Source: Desulfocicer sp963675955
Lineage (GTDB): Bacteria > Desulfobacterota > Desulfobacteria > Desulfobacterales > Desulfobacteraceae
Assembly: GCA_963675955.2 (NCBI GenBank)
Contig: CAXXVR010000002.1
Span: forward strand, 930,001-994,000
Direction of reading: 5' to 3'
Length of the DNA: 64,000 bases
Below the pieces are notes generated by a model. That model was not told the DNA's origin. It saw only the letters and a list, made by a program, of their open reading frames with translations, and made no database searches. Made by a program: the position numbers and the translations under genes. Each line of letters opens with the position of its first letter. Within the stretch, counting starts at the first letter, position 1. Below, in pieces: positions 35,298 to 43,850 of the stretch.

Positions 35298-36484
35298 TGT
35301 TTGATTTTATGCGAAATAAAGTGGTGGATGTGGCGCGTCTGGATAAGGATACCCTTGAAGTACATGGTATTCTGGATGATTCCATCTACAGTCTGCAGAT
35401 GGATTTCAGGGTCAATATCAGCGATTTGATCTGTTCTGACATCAAGGGGCGCTGGCTGCGCTGGACAACTCCGGAATGTCCCCGGGCCATAGATTTTCTC
35501 CATGAGGCCGAAGGATTTTGTTTGAAAGCCGGAATTGATGATAAAATTCATAAGACCATTGGTCGGCACGCCTGTCGCCATTTTGCCAATCTTTTTATTG
35601 AATGTGGCTATGCGGTTCGGGAAACCGTGAAACTGCTGGAATGGGAAGATGCCAGAAAAGAGAATCCTGAGCTTACCTTTAAACAGTTTATGGGCAGCAA
35701 TGATGAAATTGTACCCGTGGCTGAAGAATCGGTGGGTATGGAAAATGACAGTGATGTGTCCGGTGTAATGCCTGCAGAAGATGGCCCTTTCGACACATCT
35801 CCGGAACAGGTAAACTCCCCCGGGGTTTCCTGCAAAAGCTGTTCGGGCCAGGGCCGTTTTGTCATTGACATGCATGTGCACACGTCGCCGGCTTCACCCT
35901 GTGCCTCCGATTCGGTGGATACCATGATTGAAATGGCCAAAAGTATCGGTCTGCAGGGTATTTGCTTGACGGATCATAATTATGTCTGGTCAGCGAAAGC
36001 CGTGCAGGCCCTGTGTAAAAAACATGATTTTCTGGTGTTGCGGGCCAATGAGATCATCACGGAACAGGGCGATATGCTGGTGTTTGGTTTTTATGAAAAT
36101 CTTCAGGGCATTACCAGGCTTGCGGACTTGAAAAAACAGGTTGCCGCCGTGGATGGATTTATTGTTGCGGCCCATCCCTTTCGGGGGTTTTTGACCTTTG
36201 GGGCTGATGATGTGGGGCTGACCCCGGAAAGTGCCATGGCCCGGGAGGTGTTTAAATGGGTCAATGGTGTGGAAACCTTAAACGGTAAGGTGACGAACAC
36301 TGAGAATAAACTGGCCCGGGATGTGGCCAAAGGGCTTGGGTTGCCATCAACGGGGGGCAGTGACGCCCATGATGCCTCAACCATTGGGGTGTATGCCACC
36401 GCCTTTGATGAGGTCATTGACAGTGAAGCATCGCTTGTGGCTGCATTGAAACAGGGCAGATACCATCCGGTTATTTTTCGTTAA
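35297..36484 (+). CDS. DUF2889-like domain fused to a PHP phosphoesterase
   Basis: 395 aa from the ATG at 35297 (AAGGAGGGG upstream; a GTG one codon earlier is in frame). Residues 1-115 resemble the preceding DUF2889-like protein (LHGILDDSIYSLQMDFRV-type start, GRHACRHFANLFIECGYA end). After a loose acidic linker (about 130-190), a PHP domain shows its metal ligands in DMHVHTSPASPC, LTDHNYVW, NEII, AAHPF and GGSDAHD. PHP enzymes hydrolyse phosphoesters. Joining it to DUF2889 is unusual and ties that family to a phosphorylated substrate. Confidence 0.78.
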   Translation: MFDFMRNKVVDVARLDKDTLEVHGILDDSIYSLQMDFRVNISDLICSDIKGRWLRWTTPECPRAIDFLHEAEGFCLKAGIDDKIHKTIGRHACRHFANLFIECGYAVRETVKLLEWEDARKENPELTFKQFMGSNDEIVPVAEESVGMENDSDVSGVMPAEDGPFDTSPEQVNSPGVSCKSCSGQGRFVIDMHVHTSPASPCASDSVDTMIEMAKSIGLQGICLTDHNYVWSAKAVQALCKKHDFLVLRANEIITEQGDMLVFGFYENLQGITRLADLKKQVAAVDGFIVAAHPFRGFLTFGADDVGLTPESAMAREVFKWVNGVETLNGKVTNTENKLARDVAKGLGLPSTGGSDAHDASTIGVYATAFDEVIDSEASLVAALKQGRYHPVIFR

Positions 36485-36549
36485 TATCCCCCTCTTTTTT
36501 TATATAACCCCCCATTGCCTCTTACCAAGTGCTCAAGGAGAATTGAATT

Positions 36550-37968
36550 ATGCAGCGTAAAGACAAACAGGATTGGGAAAAAATAATCAGACGGTTTGAG
36601 CGGCTTCTGCGCTTGAAATCATTTCCCGTGGCCTTTAAAATGCTGGAGAAAAAAGAGACTCTTGACACCATTCCCTTTCTTCGACGTCCCCAGGGTAAAA
36701 TGACCATGTGTCAGATGATTAATCTGGTGCGCAATTTTGATTGGAGTGTGGGAGCGGATCTGGATGATTTTCTCTTCTCCTCCTGCTCGTCGATTCTGGG
36801 CTTGAGTGAACTGCCCGAAACCCATAAAGATGGAACCTTCAGAAACATTGTCTGGGTGGCCACCAAGGCCGATGGGCGTAAATTTGAAGCCTCAATTCCC
36901 CGTCTTCCCCTGGGAAAATACCAGGCCCTGGCCATGGCACCGCTGGTTTATAATCCGTTTTCACCGGATATTGTGCTGATTTACGCCAATCCCGCACAGA
37001 TAATGATGTTGATCAATGCCCTGCAGTTCTGTGATTACGAAGTCATGCAGTTTGCCTGCGTGGGGGAATCCTCCTGTTCCGATGCCATTGTGCGTTGTTA
37101 CCAGAGTGAAAAGCCCTCTGTGGGCATTCCCTGCTATGGAGAACGCTGCTATGGTCATGCCCAGGATGATGAAATGGTGATGGCCCTTCCGGCAGGCTTG
37201 ATGGAAAAAGCCCTTGCCGGGCTGGAGGCCCTTTATCGTCGGGGTGTGCGTTATCCCATCAGTTTTGCCGGGGCAGAATGTGATGTCACCCAGGTATTTC
37301 CCCCCACCTATCTGGGACTCGATGAGATTATGAAAAAAGTCAAAGGAGAAGGGCGGCATTTTTTGCTCGGGGTTACCGGGGGTATTGCCAGCGGTAAAAG
37401 TACGGTGTCAAAAATGTTGGGAAGTTTGGGGTCTCCGTTGATTGATTTTGACCTGATTGCCCGCCAGGTGGTGGAACCGGGTACCCCGGGGCTTGCCAAA
37501 ATTGTGGATTATTTTGGCAGTCAGGTGTTGGCTGAAGATGGCTCTCTGGATCGTAAGAAGATGTCCGATATTGTGTTCGGAGATATGGAAAAACGAAAAA
37601 AACTTGAAGGGTTTACCCATCCACCCATCTATGAAGCATTTTTTGAGCAGGTCAAAGAAATTACAAAGAAAGACCCGGAGGCCATTATTCAAGTGGCGGT
37701 ACCGCTGCTCATTGAGCTGAATTTGCAGTACCTGTTTGACAAGCTTTTGGTTATCCATGTGCCGGCCCAGGTGCAGATAGAACGCCTTGCCAACCGGGAT
37801 GGTATAAGCAGGGAAGATGCTGCCAATATCCTTAAGGCCCAGCTGCCCATAGATGAAAAGCTGCAGTTTGCTGATTTTGTAGTTGATAATACCAGAGATC
37901 TCGCATATACCCAAAAACAGATTGAAGGTGTTTGGGAACAGCTTCAGAAAAATTCAAAATTAATCTAA
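36550..37968 (+). CDS. coaE: DUF169 domain fused to dephospho-CoA kinase
   Basis: 472 aa. Residues 1-255 are a DUF169 domain: SFPVAFKML, CQMINLVRNFDW, several conserved cysteines (CVGESSCSDAIVRC, GIPCYGERCYG) and MALPAGLMEKAL. Residues 270-472 are a full dephospho-CoA kinase with P-loop GVTGGIASGKST (274-285), IDFDLIARQVVEPG and VPLLIE. CoaE makes CoA from dephospho-CoA. CoaE is normally free-standing, so the fusion is notable. It may be the cell's only CoaE or a specialised copy; the window cannot show which. Confidence 0.88.
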   Translation: MQRKDKQDWEKIIRRFERLLRLKSFPVAFKMLEKKETLDTIPFLRRPQGKMTMCQMINLVRNFDWSVGADLDDFLFSSCSSILGLSELPETHKDGTFRNIVWVATKADGRKFEASIPRLPLGKYQALAMAPLVYNPFSPDIVLIYANPAQIMMLINALQFCDYEVMQFACVGESSCSDAIVRCYQSEKPSVGIPCYGERCYGHAQDDEMVMALPAGLMEKALAGLEALYRRGVRYPISFAGAECDVTQVFPPTYLGLDEIMKKVKGEGRHFLLGVTGGIASGKSTVSKMLGSLGSPLIDFDLIARQVVEPGTPGLAKIVDYFGSQVLAEDGSLDRKKMSDIVFGDMEKRKKLEGFTHPPIYEAFFEQVKEITKKDPEAIIQVAVPLLIELNLQYLFDKLLVIHVPAQVQIERLANRDGISREDAANILKAQLPIDEKLQFADFVVDNTRDLAYTQKQIEGVWEQLQKNSKLI

Positions 37969-38012
37969 CCCATAAAATGTGAATATTTTTCTGGAAAGTA
38001 TAAGCCGGGAGT

Positions 38013-38139
38013 AAATATTCGGCCGGCACCCCATCTTCACCTATTTTGGCCTGCTCACATAGCATTAGTATGCTACGCAGACCCAAATATGCGAATATGA
38101 GGCACTGGCCAAACATTTACAGTTCTAACCCGAATATTT
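38013..38139. ncRNA. Structured intergenic element before the MttB gene
   Basis: Outer arms AAATATTCGG (38013-38022) and CCGAATATTT (38130-38139) enclose a second imperfect hairpin, ATTTTGGCCTGC..TAGCAT paired with ATGCTACGCAGACCCAAAT (38043-38088, TTAG-type loop). A further hairpin CAGACG-CTTT-CGTCTG lies near 38225. The region has no ORF. It could be an untranslated regulatory RNA of the following gene or a palindromic repeat; no known riboswitch fits. Confidence 0.4.
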
Positions 38140-38285
38140 CAAGCCGGGAAATGGAGGGTAAAACCTCGAGTATGAATTTAGTGTTTACACGGTATGATGA
38201 ACATAGTAGCTATGCTCTATTGTCAGACGCTTTCGTCTGCGGATCGGTTCATGTAAAAATCTGATTTGAATGGAGCATCATCTAA

Positions 38286-39713
38286 ATGGCACATCATAAA
38301 TTTCCATCGTTCCCCCACCATGGGAAAAAACTGGACGACTCCCGTTTCCAGCTCATCCATAATGCCACCCTGGCCATCCTTGAAAAACGGGGTATCCGGG
38401 TGGAATCCCCCGAACTGGTAGACTTTGCCGTCCGCCATGGCATTAAAAATGACGGTAATATCCTTTTTTTTAATGAAGCCCAGGTAGAAAACGCCATTTC
38501 CCTTGCCCCGGGTCAATTTACGCTTTTGGCCCGGAATCCCAAGTATAATACCTCCTTTGATCTTGATACTGTTTTTTTCGGCACAGGAAGATCTGCTCCT
38601 TTTGTGATGTCCACCAAAGGTGTCCGCCGTCAGGCCACCTGTCAGGATTATGTGGATACCATGAAGCTGGGGCAGATGCTGGACCCCATCCGCTTGATGG
38701 GGACCCTGGTTTATCCTGGAGATATTCCCGTGGACAGGCTTTATCAATTTATGATGGCCGCCCAGATTCTTTATTCTGATAAACCCTATATTGTGTCGTG
38801 CATGGATGATCTTAAGCTGTTGTGCCGGGCCTTTGACGTGACGCCGGAGGTGCTTGGAAAGAGCGGCAGTGATGTGTTTGCACAAGCCACCATTAATACG
38901 CTGTCCCCCCTGGCCCTGGCCGATGATCAGGGGGAAATGCTCATGGCCATGGCCCGGCACAACATTGCCATTTGTATTTCTCCTTGTCCATCGGCGGGTA
39001 TGACCGGTCCCTGTTCGGTCATGGGCAATGTGGTGCTCAATAACTGTGAGGTGTTGAGTACACTGGTACTGGCCCAGATGCTCCAGCCGGGGTTGCCGAT
39101 ATTTTATGGTGCGTTTCCCTGTGCCACGGATATGCGTTCCATGTGTGTGACATTGGGAGGTCCAGAGAGCCGTATCATGGCAGAGCTGGCTGCCGGTGTT
39201 GCCAAACGATATGGACTTTTAACCCGGGGAAATGTGGGAATGAATGATTCCCATGAATGTGATTTCCATGCCGGAGCGGAATCCATGTTTAATTTTGTGT
39301 GTGACACCCGTGATCGCATCAATTTTCTGCCCGGATGCGGTATCCTGGCAGGGTTTGCATCTGCCTCCCGGGAAAAATTAATCATGGACGCGGAACTGGC
39401 AGAATATGTTTATGCATATACCGCCTTTAAAGAACGTAAAATAGAGGCATTGGACGATGTGGTGGACCTGCTTATCAATTTAGGTCCCCATGACAGCTTC
39501 ATGATCCAGCCTCACACCATGGCGGGATTTAGAACGGAATTGTTTCACCCCCGGCTGTTTCCCCGCTCCAGTTATGATAAATGGGCAGCCAGGGAAAAAT
39601 CACTGGTTCAACAGACCTCGGACCGGGCAGATGAAATGCTGGCGGCCTATACCCTTCCGCCCATTGATCTGAAGCTGAAAAAAGAGCTGGAACAGATGGT
39701 GCTGAGTTTTTAG
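38286..39713 (+). CDS. Trimethylamine methyltransferase (MttB) family protein, non-pyrrolysine
   Basis: 475 aa with a TIM-barrel pattern (IHNATLAILEKRGIRVESPE, SPCPSAGMTGPCSVMGNVVLNN, GNVGMNDSHECDFHAGAE). The frame has no internal TAG, so it belongs to the MttB relatives without pyrrolysine, some of which demethylate glycine betaine or other quaternary amines on a corrinoid protein. No corrinoid protein gene is next to it, so the methyl acceptor is not defined here. TGGAG lies 13 nt before the ATG. Confidence 0.88.
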   Translation: MAHHKFPSFPHHGKKLDDSRFQLIHNATLAILEKRGIRVESPELVDFAVRHGIKNDGNILFFNEAQVENAISLAPGQFTLLARNPKYNTSFDLDTVFFGTGRSAPFVMSTKGVRRQATCQDYVDTMKLGQMLDPIRLMGTLVYPGDIPVDRLYQFMMAAQILYSDKPYIVSCMDDLKLLCRAFDVTPEVLGKSGSDVFAQATINTLSPLALADDQGEMLMAMARHNIAICISPCPSAGMTGPCSVMGNVVLNNCEVLSTLVLAQMLQPGLPIFYGAFPCATDMRSMCVTLGGPESRIMAELAAGVAKRYGLLTRGNVGMNDSHECDFHAGAESMFNFVCDTRDRINFLPGCGILAGFASASREKLIMDAELAEYVYAYTAFKERKIEALDDVVDLLINLGPHDSFMIQPHTMAGFRTELFHPRLFPRSSYDKWAAREKSLVQQTSDRADEMLAAYTLPPIDLKLKKELEQMVLSF

Positions 39714-39856
39714 GGAGTCAGATTTTATTGATTTCCCATTTATAAAGCCCGATTTCCGGCACGATATGGATACAGCTCCGGGAAAACGGTAAATTAAAAA
39801 CGGCGGACTCTCTTAGCAGATCACAGGCCGTCTGAATAACGACCTGAAAAAATATA

Positions 39857-39885
39857 TTGACACATTAGACTAAAAATTTCATACT
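39857..39885 (+). promoter_or_regulatory. Promoter of the thi operon
   Basis: TTGACA (39857-39862), 17 nt, CATACT (39880-39885). The transcript would start near 39892, just ahead of the riboswitch aptamer. Confidence 0.7.
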
Positions 39886-39902
39886 CGTCCAAATTATGTT
39901 TG

Positions 39903-39983
39903 CTGGGGGGGCTGTAAGAAGCTGAGAAGGTTAAAACCTGACCCTTGGAACCTGATACGGTTAATGCCGGCGTAGGGAAGCTA
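39903..39983 (+). ncRNA. TPP riboswitch (THI element)
   Basis: The conserved aptamer parts are in order: GCTGAGAAGG, then ACCCTTGGAACCTGATACGG, then TTAATGCCGGCGTAGGGAAG. It senses thiamine pyrophosphate and stands before thiE and thiC. An intrinsic-terminator-like hairpin follows at 40057, so control is probably by transcription termination. Confidence 0.95.
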
Positions 39984-40056
39984 TGGACATCTCGCAATTT
40001 ACTTCACGTATTCCTCCAAGAGAAATCCATTCCATTCACATCATCGCCATTTACTG

Positions 40057-40089
40057 ACCTGACTGGGTCAGATCCGTCAAGGTTTTTTT
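40057..40089 (+). terminator. Terminator hairpin of the TPP riboswitch
   Basis: ACCTGAC pairs with GTCAAGGT (one bulged A) around a 12-nt loop, followed by seven T. An alternative stem CTGACC/GGTCAG overlaps it, as expected of a switch. After the T run, CCCCCCGGG..TCCGGGAGG forms one more hairpin upstream of thiE. Confidence 0.65.
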
Positions 40090-40298
40090 AACCCCCCGGG
40101 AGAATTGTATCCGGGAGGTCTCAGGCTTTTATCATGGGCGTTATTCCCGCAAAATCCCGGTTTCATGGATTTGGACGAACAGGGCACATCCCGAGTTCCC
40201 CGGCCCACCAGATGATGATGTCTGATGGGATAAGCAAGTCCCCCGTTTTCGTCAACACAAGATCCGGAAGCTGGATACTTGAGTCAAAGGATAGGGAA

Positions 40299-40979
40299 AT
40301 GAAAGATACTGAAAGTGTTAACCCCCAAGGAAAAATGGTTTTGCCCCAGGGTATTTATGGCATATTGGCGGAAAAATTTTCCCGGGGAAGGGATAATGTC
40401 ACCGTGGCCCGACTCATGGTGGAGGGGGGCATTGATGTCATCCAATATCGGGAAAAGCGCCATGAAAAAACCATGCAGAAGATGTACGAGGAATGCTTGG
40501 CCATCCGGGAAATTACCCGGGAGGCAAACATTCCTTTTATTGTAAATGATTTTGCCGACCTTGCATTGATGGTCAAGGCCGATGGGGTCCATGTGGGCCA
40601 GGACGATCTGCCGGTGAGGGCGTTGCGGACCCTGGTGGGTGATCAGATGATGATCGGGTGTTCCACCAACTGCCCGGATCATGCAAAAAAAGCCATTAAA
40701 GATGGGGCTGATCACATCGGGGTTGGACCGATTTTTGCCACCCAAACCAAGGCCGATGCCGCTGATGTTGTGGGCTTTTCTTATCTTAATCATGTTGCCA
40801 CCCATTATACCATTCCCTTTGCGGCCATTGGTGGCATTAAAAAGGATAACCTTGCAGAAGTGGTGGCCCAGGGAGCTAGGTGCCTCTGCCTTGTGAGTGA
40901 GATTGTGGGGGCCGATGATATTCCTGCCACCATCCGGGAAATAAAAAAAATATACAATGATGCAATTCAAGGAATTTAA
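40299..40979 (+). CDS. thiE: Thiamine-phosphate synthase
   Basis: 226 aa from the ATG at 40299, which follows GGATAGGGAA; the longer frame from 40134 adds 55 residues unlike ThiE and is not used. ThiE joins the pyrimidine and thiazole halves of thiamine. VIQYREKR, FIVNDFADLALMVKADGVHVGQDDLP, IGCSTN, HIGVGPIFATQTKAD and AIGGI are the substrate and phosphate-binding motifs of the TIM barrel. It is the first gene after the TPP riboswitch. Confidence 0.93.
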   Translation: MKDTESVNPQGKMVLPQGIYGILAEKFSRGRDNVTVARLMVEGGIDVIQYREKRHEKTMQKMYEECLAIREITREANIPFIVNDFADLALMVKADGVHVGQDDLPVRALRTLVGDQMMIGCSTNCPDHAKKAIKDGADHIGVGPIFATQTKADAADVVGFSYLNHVATHYTIPFAAIGGIKKDNLAEVVAQGARCLCLVSEIVGADDIPATIREIKKIYNDAIQGI

Positions 40980-41067
40980 CAGTCATAAGTTCTCCAACGT
41001 GCCACTATCTGCTGTATTCAATGAAATTCTAAAGTAGTACAGGCAGTATGAAAAATGAGAATTTATG

Positions 41068-41110
41068 AGCCTGACCCCACCCCAAAGTGGCCCATGTTGT
41101 GACCAAGCCT
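41068..41110. repeat. Palindromic repeat, copy G (right outer part)
   Basis: GAGCCTGACCCC then CCAAAGTGGCCCATGTTG and GTGACCAAGCC. Only the right half of the family is present. It lies between thiE and thiC, so it would be in their common mRNA. Confidence 0.7.
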
Positions 41111-41142
41111 GAACTTATGACCCATGATAAGGAAAGTAAAAA

Positions 41143-42429
41143 ATGAAAGCATATACCACCCAGATGGACGCTGCCAAAAAAGGCATTGTCACACCCCAGA
41201 TGACAGATGTACTTGCCATGGAACGTATTTCCGAAAAAGAACTTCTGGCGGGAATGGCCGCAGGAGAGATTACCCTGCCTGCCAATATCCACCATAAAAA
41301 TCTTAAGGGCATTGCCATTGGCAGAGGATTGACAACCAAGGTAAATGTCAATCTCGGGGTGTCCAAAGATTGCTGCAGCTTTGATCTGGAGCTTGAAAAA
41401 GCAGACATGGCCGTTGCCATGAAGGCCCATTCGGTGATGGACCTTTCGGTATCCGGTGATACCCGGGCCTTTAGAAAAAAACTGGTGGATAAAATGCCGG
41501 TGATGATCGGCACGGTTCCCATATATGACACCCTGACCCGCACGGGCAAAAAGGGGTGGGACATTACCCTTGAAGAGTGGTTTGAAACCGTTGAGATCCA
41601 CGCGGCGGACGGCATTGATTTTATCACCATCCATGCGGGCTTAACCCAGAAAGTGGTAAAGAGTATCCACACCAACCCCAGACTGACAGGGGTGGTGAGC
41701 CGGGGCGGGGCGATTCTCATGGAATGGATGATTAAAAACAAAAAAGAAAATCCCTTTTACGAGCATTTTGACAGGCTTTTGGATATCTGTGAGAAAAATG
41801 ATATCTGCATCAGCCTTGGTGATGGCCTTCGTCCCGGCTGTCTGAAAGATGCCACGGACGGTCCCCAGATTGAAGAGCTAATTACCTTGGGAGAACTGAC
41901 CGAAAGAGCCTGGAAAAAGAACGTGCAGGTGATGATCGAAGGGCCGGGCCATGTGCCGTTAAATGAGATTGAAATGAACATGAAGTTGCAAAAAAAGCTT
42001 TGTCACAATGCCCCTTTTTATGTTCTTGGACCACTGGTTACAGACATTGCACCGGGGTATGATCACATCACCTCGGCCATTGGGGGGGCATTGGCTGCCA
42101 TGCACGGAGCGGATTTTCTCTGTTATGTCACACCGGCGGAACATCTGCGCCTGCCCGAGCTTTCCGATGTGAAAGAGGGGATCATGGCATCTCGCATTGC
42201 AGCCCATGCCGCTGATATTGCCAAGGGCATCCCCGGGGCCATGGACCCTGATATTAAGATGGGTAAGGCCCGGTTTGAACTGGACTGGGAAGGGCAGTTT
42301 GAGGTTGCCATGGACCCTGAAAAGGCCAGGGCCTATCGGGCATCTTCCCAGCCGGAAGAGGAATCTGTGTGCACCATGTGTGGGGAGTTTTGTGCGGTTA
42401 AGCGGAGTCGGGAGATGTTTGTTGCATAA
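41143..42429 (+). CDS. thiC: Phosphomethylpyrimidine synthase ThiC
   Basis: 428 aa. A radical-SAM enzyme that turns aminoimidazole ribotide into the thiamine pyrimidine. VNVNLGVSKD, VMDLSVSGD, VSRGGAILMEWM, ISLGDGLRPGC, MIEGPGHVPLNEIEMNM and PLVTDIAPGYDHITSAIGGA are standard ThiC blocks; the iron-sulfur cluster motif CTMCGEFC is at the C-terminus as usual in this family. It is cotranscribed with thiE under the riboswitch. ATAAGGAAAG precedes the ATG. Confidence 0.96.
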   Translation: MKAYTTQMDAAKKGIVTPQMTDVLAMERISEKELLAGMAAGEITLPANIHHKNLKGIAIGRGLTTKVNVNLGVSKDCCSFDLELEKADMAVAMKAHSVMDLSVSGDTRAFRKKLVDKMPVMIGTVPIYDTLTRTGKKGWDITLEEWFETVEIHAADGIDFITIHAGLTQKVVKSIHTNPRLTGVVSRGGAILMEWMIKNKKENPFYEHFDRLLDICEKNDICISLGDGLRPGCLKDATDGPQIEELITLGELTERAWKKNVQVMIEGPGHVPLNEIEMNMKLQKKLCHNAPFYVLGPLVTDIAPGYDHITSAIGGALAAMHGADFLCYVTPAEHLRLPELSDVKEGIMASRIAAHAADIAKGIPGAMDPDIKMGKARFELDWEGQFEVAMDPEKARAYRASSQPEEESVCTMCGEFCAVKRSREMFVA

Positions 42430-42494
42430 ATATAGTAGGCATCTTTTAAAAGTGGTTTACACTTTTTAGAGCATTACCCCCTGATCCTGTATTT

Positions 42495-43850
42495 TCACCG
42501 CCCAGGGGGTGTTGTCATCCCCATGGCAGCATTCAAATTAACAAGGGCAATGTGATACTGAATACGGCTGGCAGCCGCCGCCCCGGAAGCCCGCACCAGA
42601 TCGGTCTGGGCCTCGTTGAGCCGGGTGAGGGTGGCCACCCCGGCCCGGTAGGCTTTTTCCACATGGCTTCGCACCCTGGCCGTCAGCTCCCGGGTCTTTT
42701 CCTGGTTTTCCCATGTGGCATAGGCGGTGTCGGCAATGTCCATGGCCTCCTGGATCTCAGCGCCCATGGCGATGAGGGTTTCCCTTCGCCTCTCTTCCAA
42801 TGCCCTTAGATCAGCTGCCAGGGCCAGGATTTTTCCTTTGCGCCGTCCCCCGGTGTAAAGATCCCAGCTTACATTGACACCGGCATAGGTGTTGTGCTCC
42901 TCTTCATCCACCTTTACCTTGTCTTCCTGGTACAGATATTCCATGCCGGAAACAAAGTAGACCTTGGGAAAATAGCTGCCCTTTTCTGCCCGTAATTTTT
43001 CCCTTAGGGCCAGAATGCCCTGATCCAGGGCTTTCAGGTCCGGACGGGAGTTCATGGCCTGTTCCATGGCTTTTTCATAGGTGCGGGTCTGTTTTGAAAG
43101 CGTTCTGATTTTTGACTGGGGAAACATCTCCGGGGTGAGGGGTGTGTGGGGAAGGGCCATGAGTTTTGTCAGTGCAGTAGCGGTTAGTTTAAAGTCCCGC
43201 CGGGCCACCAGATAATCGCTTTCTGCCTGGAGCGCCCGCACGGAGAAATTCATCACCTCAGCTTCCGGCGCTGTTCCCACCCGCCATTTCACCTTGGCGT
43301 CCTTTTCCAGGGTCTGGTTGAACTGTTGATTCTGCCTTGCAATGGTCATTTTTTCCAGGGCCAGCTGGGCCTGGTAAAAGGTGGCGGAAACCGCCTGGGT
43401 CAGAAGTCGCTGGATCTCATGGCGTGCCTGTTCCTGCTGTTCAATGGCATGGGTGGATGCCAGAATGTTGGCCTTTCGGCTGAACCCGTCAAACATCAGC
43501 CATATCATTTGAAGTTTGGCTGAATATTCGTTGAAGGCCTCATCTGTGCGTATGGTTTGTGCCCAGTCAGGCTGAATGGTAGCCTGGATGGCCGTGGCCC
43601 CTGCACCGGCGGTGATGGTGGGCTTCCAGGCCGATTGTGCCTGAATAAGCACGGCCTTTGCCCCCTCAATGCGTTCCTTTGCCTGGCCCATGTCCGGGTT
43701 GTTTTTCAGGGTTATTTCGCAGGCCCGTTCCAGGGTCAGGCTCCCCGGTGCAAATGTTAAAGCCTTTTGGTCCATGGCCTGGGTTCCCCCGGCATGGACC
43801 AGGGATGCCTGGAAAATAAGAAAGATTACAATCATTATTTTATATTTCAT
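42495..43850 (-). CDS. TolC-family outer membrane efflux channel
   Basis: 451 aa from the ATG at 43850, which overlaps the pump stop (ATGA) and starts a clean signal peptide, MKYKIMIVIFLIFQASLVHA; a start 7 codons earlier exists. Two repeats of long amphipathic helices fit the outer membrane factor fold (NPDMGQAKERIEGAKAVLIQAQSAWKPTI-like start; RLNEAQTDLVRASGAAAASR near the end). It should be the exit duct for the RND pump upstream. Last gene of the operon. Confidence 0.92.
   Translation of the reverse strand: MKYKIMIVIFLIFQASLVHAGGTQAMDQKALTFAPGSLTLERACEITLKNNPDMGQAKERIEGAKAVLIQAQSAWKPTITAGAGATAIQATIQPDWAQTIRTDEAFNEYSAKLQMIWLMFDGFSRKANILASTHAIEQQEQARHEIQRLLTQAVSATFYQAQLALEKMTIARQNQQFNQTLEKDAKVKWRVGTAPEAEVMNFSVRALQAESDYLVARRDFKLTATALTKLMALPHTPLTPEMFPQSKIRTLSKQTRTYEKAMEQAMNSRPDLKALDQGILALREKLRAEKGSYFPKVYFVSGMEYLYQEDKVKVDEEEHNTYAGVNVSWDLYTGGRRKGKILALAADLRALEERRRETLIAMGAEIQEAMDIADTAYATWENQEKTRELTARVRSHVEKAYRAGVATLTRLNEAQTDLVRASGAAAASRIQYHIALVNLNAAMGMTTPPGR

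Noticed and set aside
37969..38285. Cobalamin riboswitch before the MttB-family gene
   Set aside because: GGCACTGGCC-like text occurs, but the conserved B12-box order and the other core elements are not present.
38286..39713. Pyrrolysine-containing trimethylamine methyltransferase
   Set aside because: The frame has no internal TAG codon and no pyl gene is nearby.
40134..40298. N-terminal extension of ThiE from the ATG at 40134
   Set aside because: The 55 extra residues do not resemble ThiE and the ribosome binding site is poor; ATG 40299 with GGATAGGGAA is better.
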